Assembly (NCBI GenBank): GCA_029962745.1
Contig: CM057155.1
Location: 30,996,896-31,060,895 of the forward strand
Source of the DNA: Echinometra lucunter
Lineage: Eukaryota > Echinodermata > Echinoidea > Camarodonta > Echinometridae
Length of the DNA: 64,000 nucleotides
Direction of reading: 5' to 3'
Both the position numbers and the translations under genes were made by a program. Every line of letters begins with the position of its first letter. Position 1 is the stretch's first letter. The notes below the pieces were generated by a model that saw only the letters and a program-made list of their open reading frames with translations, made no database searches and was not told where the DNA came from. Below are positions 23,701 to 35,700 of the stretch, one piece after another.

Positions 23701-26700
23701 TTGCCTACAACAAACGCTGGTGGTTAAATCACAAACTCTTCCTCCTTAAACTAGCTGTCATTGGCTTTGAAGAAATGGCAGAAGAATTTGATGCAGACAA
23801 CTACCATTATCATCTCAACCTCATGTTCCAGGAAACAGAACAGGAATGGGTTGATCAAGTCCTAAAACCTGCCCTGGAGGAGAGGATGCCACATCTGCAG
23901 AACATCATCTATGGGGACGAAGGGCTTCACCTTGGTATGTACTACATCAATGCACTCTATGATGCCATCGACAACAGCTTCAAGACTGTCTTGTTGCTAA
24001 GCAACCAGTCTGTTAATGATGCCTGGACAATGACGAAGCTTCGTATGGCTCTGGAGCATATCAATGATACAGGACTGGACAAAGTAATCTTGATCTTCAT
24101 GGAAGACATTGACGATGATCATCTGCCGTACCTGGTCAGGTTGTTTCTGAGCAGGAACAAACCTTACATGTTGTGGACGGATGATGAAGACGGACAGGAA
24201 CTCTTTTGGGCTCAGTTTGAAAAAAGCATGAGGGCGAATAAGGCTATAAACAATGCCATTCCTCTGTAAATTTTGCTGCAAATATGCAGGAGTGTTGTGA
24301 AAATGTGACAAAGCTCATGTCAAGCCATGGGTAGTCTGATAATCATAAGCCTAATAAAGTAGCTTTATAATCATCTTTAAAAATATATTGCAACTTCAGT
24401 TTGTAGATCTATACACATTTAAAAATATTTTTTCAAGATACCTATCCTTATATATTGAAACCTGTATATAAAGACCACCAAAGGGAGATAAGAACAGTGG
24501 TCTTTATGAGCAGGCGGTCTTTATGAACGATTTCCTTCAATACATGTTTCAATGGGGAAAAAGCATTCAAAGGAAACAAAAATTATCTTTAATAGACAGG
24601 GGTGGTATTCTGAGACTGTTTTAACTCTGTTTTAAGTCTGTTTTAGCAAATCGGTATTCTGAACACCGTTTTATCTCTGTTTTAACTTTTGTTTTAAGTT
24701 TTGTTTTATCTTTCTAACCGCGCATCTTACCTTGCATGCCTGGCGCAAGTCGTGCGCAAGCGCGTAAAAATACCATATGTAATAACACGGTATTCTGAAG
24801 ACCGTTTTATCTCCTGTTTTAACTCTTTCCGCTTGACATTTCATGCTCATGAGATAAAACAGGGCGGGAGGTGTTTTAACTTTGCATGCGGTATGTCATG
24901 GCGGCAATTTTTCTCGCTCATAAATGTTTTTGGTTGGAATGAGGGGGATAACGAGATCCAATAAACCTTACTTTTACTCCCGAAATAACATTTCAAAAGA
25001 ATTTTTGCCTCGGGTGGAGAAATTTGACAGTTGTCTGCGATAATATCAAAGATGATTTGCACAAATAATTCTATCACAGCATCTCATCTGAATTAAAGCA
25101 AGAAACTAAGCGCAAACTAATGCGCTCATTACAACGCGAATATATAAGTTCACGCGTTTCACACACCCCTTCCCCAGGGAGCGATCTTATTGGCTGAGTC
25201 AGCTTAGACTCATCTCTAACAACTTTCCCCATTGGATAATATCTTTGCGGTGGGTGTGGCTTTGATGACTTACAACACCGTTAAAACAGTTCTCAGAATA
25301 CCGTTTAAAGACTGTTTTAGCGGTGTTGTAAATCAATGCCTTAAAACAGAAGTTATAACAGAACTTAAAACACAGTTAAAATGGTGTTCAGAATACCACC
25401 CCAGGTGGTCATGAGGAGGCCATATAAAATACTCACTAATTGACTGTGTCTCCTATATATGCCTCTGCCTATATTCAATTAACTTCATGGCTCGGTATGT
25501 TCTTGATGTACAGCATTGTGATAACCAGAATAATAAAATCTATAACTACATGTTAACCCATTCGTGACAGAGGTCCACATTTTGTGGTTTGGCCTAATAT
25601 CTTTTAATGCAAAGCCCTAAAAATCATACCAAAATACATAAGCAGAAAGAGCAAAAAATTCTACACAAACTGTGCCCATTTTGGTTGCGTCAATAATCGT
25701 TATTTGATGCTGAAATTTTTTTAAAGGAAAATAAGCATTAAAATCCTTAAATTGGCAATGTGATAGAAAGTTTAAAATCACCATTTTCCCCTGCAAATTG
25801 GCAGCTTTTTGACTTCTCATCATAATTTCTGTCAATTTATATTCATTTCAGATACATGACGTTTTAGAAGAAAAATGTAGCAATAAAATAAAAATGTTGG
25901 TGTTGCCAATTTGAAGAATAAAAGCTGATCAAATTAGGCTTTAAATAATTCCTGTCACGAATGGGTTAAGTGACATCTTTGACCTTTGGCCTTTAACCTA
26001 ATCCCCACAAGTCTGATCATTTTTTTAAAAAAATAAAAAAATGACATGTACAGTATGTGTATTTGTATACTCTATGTTTGTGAACAACCGACTAGTGAAG
26101 AGAGTCTTTAAATAGGAACTTGTTTCCATCTAGACATCCTCAGACACTAGTCCTTGGTACAGTATGTGTATTTGTGTATGTTTGTGAACCACCGACTAGT
26201 GATGAGAGTCTTTCAATAGGAACTTGTTTCCATCTAGACATCCTCAGACACTAGTCCTTGGTACAGTATGTGTATTTGTGTATGTTTGTGAACCATCGAA
26301 GAGAGTCTTTCAATAGGAACTTGTTTCCATCTAGACATCCTCAGACACTAGTCCTTGGTACAGTATGTGTATTTGTGTATGTTTGTGAACCACCGACTAG
26401 TGATGAGAGTCTTTCAATAGGAACTTGTTTCCATCTAGACATCCTCAGACACTAGTCCTTGGTACAGCATGTGTATTTGTGTATGTTTGTGAACCACCGA
26501 CTAGTGATGAGAGTCTTTCAATAGGAACTTGTTTCCATCTAGACATCCTCAGACACTAGTCCTTGGTACAGTATATGTATTTGTGTATGTTTGTGAACCA
26601 CCGACCAGTGAAGAGAGTCTTTAAATAGGAACTTGTTTCCATCTAGACATCCTCAGACACTAGTCCTTGGTACAGTATGTGTATTTGTGTATGTTTGTGA

Positions 26701-29700
26701 ACCATCGACCAGTGAAGAGAGTCTTTCAATAGGAACTTGTTTCCATCTAGACATCCTCAAGACACTAGTCCTTGGTACAGTATATGTATTTGTATATGTT
26801 TGTGAACCACCGACCAGTGAAGACAGTCTTTCAATAGGAACTTGTTTCCATCTAGACATCCTCAGACACTAGTCCTTGGTACAGTATGTGTATTTGTGTA
26901 TGTTTGTGAACCATCGAAGAGAGTCTTTCAATAGGAACTTGTTTCCATCTAGACATCCTCAGACACTAGTCCTTGGTACAGTATGTGTATTTGTTAAATT
27001 GCATTGTATTTGGTTAATCGAAATTAGTATTGCAATTAGAATCATTATTTTTGTAAATTTGAATTATCATTGTATATTTGAATTATTATGGTTATATTGA
27101 ATTAAGATTATTATTGTAATTGAGATTTCATCATGTTTATGCGCAATTTATATGTTTTTATTGTAAATTCAATGTCAATTCAGCCTTCGTAGCTGCTAAA
27201 TTGAATAAAATATATCTTGAATCTTGAATCTTGAAATGTATATGTTTGTGAACCACCGACCAGTGAAGAGAGTCTTTCAATAGGAACTTGTTTCCATCTA
27301 GACATCCTCAGACACTAGTCCTTGGTACAGTATGTGTATTTGTGTATGTTTGTGAACCACCGACTAGTGATGAGAGTCTTTCAATAGGAACTTGTTTCCA
27401 TCTAGACATCCTCAGACACTAGTCCTTGGTACAGTATGTGTATTTGTGTATGTTTGTGAACCACCGACCAGTGAAGAGAGTTTTTCAATAGGAACTTGTT
27501 TCCATCTAGACATCCTCAGACACTAGTCCTTGGTACAGTATGTGTATTTGTGTATGTTTGTGAACCACCGACTAGTGAAGAGAGTCTTTCAATAGGAACT
27601 TGTTTCCATCTAGACATCCTCAGACACTAGTCCTTGGTACAGTATGTGTATTTGTGTATGTTTGTGAACCATCGAAGAGAGTCTTTCAATAGGAACTTGT
27701 TTCCATCTAGACATCCTCAGACACTAGTCCTTGGTATTTCTTTCCCGTTTCCTTTGTAAATACGTTTGTATCTTTGCCTGGAAATTAATTAAATAAACAA
27801 ATAAATAAATAAATCATAGCCATGCATACAAATACTTGAAATACGGTGATAACAAAACTAACATCTTTAATTTAATACATATTGACCTCTGTGACCTGTG
27901 ACCTTTGACAAACACAACCCTACTAAAATCTAATGAGATCGTTTTCCCATGGTAATGCATACCTTTGACAAACACACCCCTACTAAAATCTAATGTGGTC
28001 GTTTTCCCATGGTGAAGCATACAAGCACCAAGTTTGAAGTTCATGCTTCAAGTAGTTCTTGAGATACTGTGTTAACAAGACTGAAAACTGACATTTCTGA
28101 ATTATGTTATGTGTCAAAGAAGAACCCTCCGGTTTTGAGGTGTAGGAAAAAAAATACTATATAATTGTATTTTTTAATAAACTTCCCCCATCCTCATGTT
28201 GCATACCACATGTACAAGTTTGAAATGTATTGTATAAAGCCCATCTAGTATTTCTGATAGCAAAAGGAATTTGAAATGAATCATGTTAAATATAATTTCA
28301 ATGTTGAATGTTCCAGAGTTCAATTAAAAGAAATATATTAACACTACATGCAGAATTTCCAAAGTGATGTTACATTTCAATGAACAGATGAGGTTGAAAT
28401 ATACCAAACATGCCTTTAGATGATCATGAAGAAAAAAAAAATACTATTTTGACAACAAAATGGACTCTGAGAAACATGAATATACCAATGCATAGTTTCA
28501 AATGAAAGAAATATATATATCTTTCGCTGGAAAATGAATAGAGGCATGAGAGTTGATGCTAGTGTAAAAAGTGATTCTAGCCATCTTTATGACCTATCAT
28601 GCACTGCATGCAGGTCACAGTTTTAGGTGTGTATGAAGTCAATGTACTGTAGAAAGTTAATGCAAATTCTACACTGCTGTTCCACAGAAATTTATTTGCT
28701 CAGTACGGTTTTCAGCAATTGGGTTTCACTCTAGAAAACATAAACACACATAAAGACTCAGGCTAAAGTCCCCAGTTTTCCGTGATACGGAAAACGGAAA
28801 AATTTCACAGAATTCGGGAAGAACACAGAATTCACAGAATTTCAAGGAAAACACGATTTTTGAGGCCAAAAAACAATAGAGTGAAAAACACAAAAAACAA
28901 AGCAAAATCCAATAAAACAAAACAGTGCGTCAGCGGAAAATCTGGATCTAACCTGTTCCCAGTGTTTAGTGTGTGTTCGCGAAGCTTCAGTTACGTCTGC
29001 ATGTTGGCAGTGCCTATATTTTAGGGTAATATGTTTATGTCTTAGATTTTTACTACCGGTATTTAGAATTGCCTTGTCTTATGTTTTTTACATGTCACCG
29101 AAGAACACGGAATTTGAAGTTTAGAACACCAAAGAATACAAAATTTGCATTTTAGAAAACGGAAAACTGGGGACTTTAACTCAAACCTTGTGATGTGGAT
29201 TTAAGAAATCTTGAATACCAGTATGTCCTCATACATACCTTTTCTTTTGTTATCCGTCTTGTCTTTGCATTTTAGAAAACGGAAAACTGGGGACTTTAAC
29301 TCAAACCTTGTGATGTGGATTTAAGAAATCTTGAATACCAGTATGTCCTCATACATACCTTTTCTTTTGTTATCCGTCTTGTCTGTCGTTTCACTGGACT
29401 TGGAGGTTCTTCCTCTCCATCATCATCATCGTCATCTTGAAAATCTTTTCTTAAAGTCCTTTTCTGCCTTTTTTTCACTGAACTAGTCCTTGAGTTCTGT
29501 CCCTTCCTTCCGGACATTCTAGTAGGTCTTGAATGGTTTTCTTTCTCCTCCTCCTCCACCTCCTCCTCCCGCATCTCACTATCATCATCTTCTCCTTCCT
29601 CCTTTTCCTCCCCAAAATCATTTTCCTCCACTAAACCCTTGTCTTGTGAAGCTACCTTCTTTGCAGAAATAGTCCTTTTTGATGATGGAATCCTTTCTTT

Positions 29701-32700
29701 ATCCTCCTCCTCCTTCTCCTCATCACCATCTTCTTCAGAATCTCCTGTCACTTGAGTTTTGAGCATCTTTATTTTTGACTGTTTAAGTTTGCTCTTCCTT
29801 TTTAAAGTCCTTGATGATTCTTCCTCCACTTTCATATCCTCCCCCTTCTCCTCCTCCTCCTCCTCGACTTCCTCCTCCTCCTTCTCCTCCTCCTCCTTCT
29901 CCTCCTCATTCTCCTCATCACCATCTTCTTCAGAATCTCCTGTCACTTGAGATTTTAGCATCTTTATTTTTGACTGTTTGAGTTTGCTCTTCCTTTTTAA
30001 AGTCCTTGATGATTCTTCATTCACTTCCATATCCTTCTCCTCCTCCTCTACCTCATCTTCATCATCATCATCATCACTGTCCTGATCATCACTGTTGTCA
30101 TCATCATCCTCCTCCTCTTGGCGAACCTTTCCTACCCTGTCCAGGAAAAAGTCTTCAAGTCCCGTGGCTGAATCTGACGTTGTCGCTTCCTGCTCATCTG
30201 TAAGCCTGTAAGACAAAATATATAGACGATAATTACACCATCTTAACAGCAAACCACTAGAATATTATAAAGTGAGAATATTTTAAAGTGATACATTGCA
30301 AAGCTACATTGGAAGAGTAAATAACAGGAGTAATAAACAAGTACACTGTTTACTAATCAACAAATCATTCATATAGTAGGAGAGGCCAATATTTGAGTTA
30401 CCTTTTTGTACTGTGGGGATAACGACAGTAACAATTTCATTGAGTTCTTGTATAGCGCTCTCGTCTTTTCATACCAATATACCTCATATTCCAATACTAT
30501 TACTCTGAATTCTCTGGCATTAGATTTCCAAATTTGCATTGAATGCTTTATGTACACTTTACGTATCCATGTATTGTATGGCACAACAATCATTCAAACT
30601 CGACACTCAAACTTTTAATGGCAATCCTGGAAAACAGTGTAAATCTAAGAGCACTATCATAAATATCAGGTCTTATAAAGCCATGCAGGAAACAACTTAA
30701 TATACTCTGGAAGTATATTCTACACCCACTCTAAGGAAATTGCATAATGTAAACTCACTCATGTAAGCCTGAGGCTCTTCGCATGACTTGCCAGGTATAC
30801 TGTACAAACATGGCCTGCTGTGACATACGGGACAGACGCTGAAAATGACGCTCTGTGCGAAAAGAATATGGAAAACAAAAAAAGGATTAATTAAAGTATA
30901 AACCTTGCAGAAATCAAAGGACTGAAAGAGAAAACAGAATACCTTCATCAAACAATAAACCTTGATAATCAGACACAACTATATGTAATTGTAGTCTTAT
31001 TCATAAAAGGAGGAATTGTTTATTTTTCAATTTCAATTATCATTTCATCCCACTCTAATAAGACTAAAAATAAAAATATTAATAATAGTCATTCATAATG
31101 AGCTATACACAATGTAATACCATAGCGCTTAAAAAGTAAACCTCAACAAAAAAGAATTAGCTCTATGGAAAAAGATAAGTCTTCAGTTGTTTTTTGAAAG
31201 TTGACAGAGTGTCTATTGCTCGGATTGAGGGTGGGAGATTTTTTCCAAGCTCTAGAAGCACTTATACTAAAGCGCTTTTCAGCAGAAGAAAGACTACAAA
31301 GAATGTAAACAATTTTGCCTTATTATACATGTATTACAGTACTACTTTCATGCGATTCAATATATCGGCTTATAATAGAAATTTATCAGAGAGTGGCTCC
31401 TTTTCTTTCACCAGTAGTACTTTACAGTGTATGAGGGTAAATTTTCTTCAGCCCTAATCCATGTGCTTTTTCCTTCAGGTTTCATTATCTGCTGTAAGTA
31501 CTACACAAGAGCAAAATTCTACCAACATCCCAAAATAATAGACTGCAACGTCAGAAGTAAAGTACATTTGAGATTAAGTTGTACCATATGTCTGTTAAAA
31601 AAAAATTGAGTGTCATACCCCAAATTCACATATTGCTTAACTCTACGAGACTCGTATACAACATATAAGTTAAAAACTGAGTGTGTGAATGCACGTACAG
31701 CTGTACGTCGTATAACTGTACGGTGTTTCGGGTATCGTATCACATACCTGTGCATGGTATAACTTCGGTGAGAATGGAAAAATACAAACCTGTGTATGGA
31801 AGAAGGCCTTCAAGGATCTCCTTCACACCAGGAAACTTGGCCAGATCATCAGGATCTTGAGAACGGAGAACGATACCCACTACACACTGAGCAACATGAC
31901 AATGCTTGGAGTTGGTGTTCCACGTCTGCGCAAACCTTAACACAGATTCTAAAAGAGAAGGGATGAAAGGAAAGCAGGTAACGCAATGGGCATATCGTCA
32001 CATCAGTGCAGAAACGCGTTAATGCAATGTGGAAGATTTTCTCTAGTAAATCGAAGAAATAAAAAAATTTGCTGTAAAAATGCTACATTATTTCTTCAAA
32101 ATCTAACCAGTAGGAAGGAAACAGAAACTCTAAAATAATTACTGTCAAAAGTGTCAAAACTGGATTTTCAGAAAATTTAATAAGATTTAAAAATGCATCA
32201 TATTTTTTAAAGGCTTTTCTGCACCCAATACATTCAGGTACATATTTTATACTAATGTAACATTATACTTTAACCCATTCGTGACAGGAATTATTTAAAG
32301 CCTTATTTGATCAGCTTTTATTCTTCAAATTGGCAACACCAACATTTTTATTTTATTGTTACATTTTTCTTATAAAATGTCATGTATCTGAAATGAATAT
32401 AAATTGACAGAAATTATGAGAAGTCAAAAAGTTGCCAATTTGCAGGGAAAAACGGTGATTTTAAACTTTCTATCACATTGCCAATTTAAGGATTTTAATG
32501 CTTATTTTCCTTTAAAAAATTTTCAGCATCAAACAACGAATATTGACGCAACCAAAATGGGCACAGTTTGTGTAGAATTTTTTGCTCTTTCTGCTCATGT
32601 ATTTGGTATGATTTTTAGGGCTTTGCATCAAAAGATATTAGGCCAAACCACAAAATGTGGACCTATTCACGAATGGGTTAATACATAATATACAAATATG

Positions 32701-35700
32701 CTGAAAAAGATATGACCAGGGATGAAAATGACAAATATTTCTATTTTTGGCCTGAGGTGCAACAACACAGCCCTGAATCCCATTTGATTTTGGAAAAGCA
32801 GTGCTCTAGTATCTTTGTGTAAGGTTTCAATCCCCAACTGCACTTTCCAGAAGATAGGAAACAAAAATGGTAAGTCAACTTGTTCTCTTGCATGCATATA
32901 CTATCTTCTTGGCATCCCAAGTGAAATATTAGCAAAACAAACCCAGTTTAAGGTGATGAAATATGCAAGAATAACCAAGTGCGTAAGCTTAATATTGATT
33001 TTCCACTTTGCTTCTTCTACTTACCAATTTGATCAGGTCGAAGTTTTGTGATGGTGATCGCAAGTTGGGTCTCTCCCTCTGGTTCTTCTAGTATTGCTGT
33101 AAGGAGCAAAATAAAGGGACAGAGAACGCATATCGGTACAATGTGTGTTCATGTCACACAGAGGTGTGCTGGTCTAGTGGATACATCACCAGACTGTATA
33201 TCACAAGGTTGGCGGTTCAAGTCCCGCCATGGTACCAATGTCTTTTAGCAAGGCATTAATGTGCAATTGCCACTCTTGACCCTATTGTAGTAAAGGGGTA
33301 CCCAGTAGGAAGATTTTCCTTGAAATATTAGAGCGCCTTAATTTCAGCCATGCTAAAGCCAGGGTAATAACAGTATAGTGCCAGGAGTGTCAATTCTGAC
33401 AGACATGAGCGCTAGAACCAACTGTTATTATCATTACTATTATTAGAATGTAAATGTGTGTATATTTTTTATGATTTAAAATATAACCCAAACCCATCTG
33501 CCTCCTACATATAGAATCTCATACAACCATACACGTAGGTCTAACCAAAGAATTACCAATTATCAAGAACCAACACCTAACAACTACCATAAACAAGTTC
33601 CAAACCATGAACTATGAACATATGTATTACTTTCTACAATTCTTTAAACCATTGAGCATTTGAAGAGTTGCAAGTACTAACTTTTGATGATTCCTAGAGC
33701 TTTGAAAGGTTGGTCAAGTGTGATGGCCAGCCTGAGAGCCTTGGTGAACTTCTTGGATTGCATCAAATTGGACAGCTGTTGCTCCCTTTGAAACAGAAAA
33801 AATACAAAATCATCATTAAAAGGAGAGAGAGAGAGGAATAAGAGAAAGCAAAAGAGAGAGAGAAAGAAAGAAGAAAGAAATAAAGAAAGAAAGAAAGAAA
33901 GAAAGAAAGGGCCATAGATGGATGGTATTTAGCAGAGTAGAAAACAGAAAATAGCTCCAGAAGGATCAGCTCAGTAAGGCTAAGTACATGTAGAGAAATT
34001 ATAGGGTCACCCTTTATGGCAGTTCATGGAGAAATTAAGGTAAAATCTGTACTCTCCAAGAGTAGAAAATGTAAAATGCAGGATGTAGAAAACATTAGAA
34101 ATAAAAGACTTACTTGATAATTTGATCTTCCTCTTCCTGAGCTTTCTCCTCATATTCAATCTGAGTCACATCCTGATGAAAAAGACAAATACGCAACGGA
34201 AAATCTGAACAAAGTGAATATAATACGCTTCATAAAAAAGGAAAGAGAAAAATGCTACAAATGAAATCACTCTTGCCTGAAATGGCAAGTAGGCATTTAC
34301 AAAGCTTAACCAAAATATATGAATGCTTCCAGTATGTAAAACAGAAACACTGAGAGGCCTGTTTAGAAATCCCTAGTTCTGTACAACATTATAGTTTCTT
34401 GCTTCCCCCTCTCATCCCGCTCCCCCCCCCCCAACAAGAATTAGAATTTTTAATTTTCACTGACCTCCCACATGAGAATGCTGGAATCGGCTCCTGCTGT
34501 GACAACCTTCTGCTCTGACCGGTCAGTGGTAATTGACCACACCTTGTCACTGTGTTCATCCAGAGTAGCCACACACTCATTGGTCTTGATGGTCCAAAGC
34601 TTTAGAAGTCCATCAGAACCACTGAAGGACAAAACAAAAACCAGCAGACTTTCAAATCAAAGTTCCTCCAAAAATTATGCATCTGGTAATATATCTGGTT
34701 GTGGAAGTATCGATATTCACGACTAAAAATTAACTCGTTGAATGCTATGTCCGGAATAACTTGGGCTGGAGTCTACGTAACATGTGAGTTACACAAAAAT
34801 CAAATAGTGCTGAATGGGTTAAGGAGAAGCTCTTTAAATAGAGTCACATTTCATTAATACAATTGGAAATGTTTAATAGATATGTATTTGCCCTTTCCAT
34901 TAAAGCCACAGTGAATTGGGGCTTATATAGCTCTGAAATGATGTATTTACAACAGCGCCAACTTGCGGCTACTCACAACCAGACTGTCTATAAACATTAC
35001 GCCCTTCTTGGCTTCTAGTGAACTGCCTCAGTCTGAATACATATACATTTTTGCAGATGTGTCTCCAAAATAAAGCTCATGTTGATCAGAATGGTGCATG
35101 CTGGGAGAAAAAATGGGACAGAATCAGTAGTTTAGGACTGAGATGGCACTATTTTGAAATCTCATACAAGGGCCCCATTTTGCTCTGGCTTTAAAAAAGG
35201 AAAATTGTTTAAAAAGTTGGTTTGGGAAATCAGGTAAAATACAACCAAATTCTCAGCCATCTTCATAGACACTGATTAAAAATTTCGCCTAATACATTCT
35301 ATTCATTTATTCACTTATTCACTTATATCAAAGTATCTGTCCCTGAATCTTCAAATGACACCATGTCATGCATTTTCAAGCACAATCAAACCAACTAGGC
35401 ATTGTGGTGTGTGCCTGTAATCCAGCTAACAGTGGAAGTTATAAACTGATTTTGTGAACCCAGGTTCAAATCTGAGTCACGTCTTTCACACAGTGACATG
35501 AAAGGTCGGTCCCAGACGTAATTAATCATATCTGATTGATACATGTCTGTAAAAACCCATTCAACAACAACAACAACACAACTGGGCATTGTGGCGTGCA
35601 TCTGTAATCCAGCCAACAGTGGAAGTTATGAAATGATTCAGCAGACCCAGGTTCGAATATGAGTCATGTCTTTCGGATGGTGACGTAATAGGTCAGTCCC

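Noticed and set aside
26051..27738. CRISPR-like appearance of a regular array
   Set aside because: Whole 104 bp units are conserved with no unique spacers, and the sequence is eukaryotic; it is a minisatellite.
29759..30203. Ser-rich and His-rich plus-strand frames
   Set aside because: They are the complement of the acidic coding exon 23 of TBL3.
32404..32688. ~94 aa protein repeated in four places (also near 11690, 18020 and 25617)
   Set aside because: The frame lies inside the family A MITE copies; starts, lengths and frames vary, and no domain is recognisable.
33163..33235. tRNA gene
   Set aside because: Box A and box B are present but the arms do not close into a cloverleaf and the sequence continues into a repeat body; it is a SINE head.
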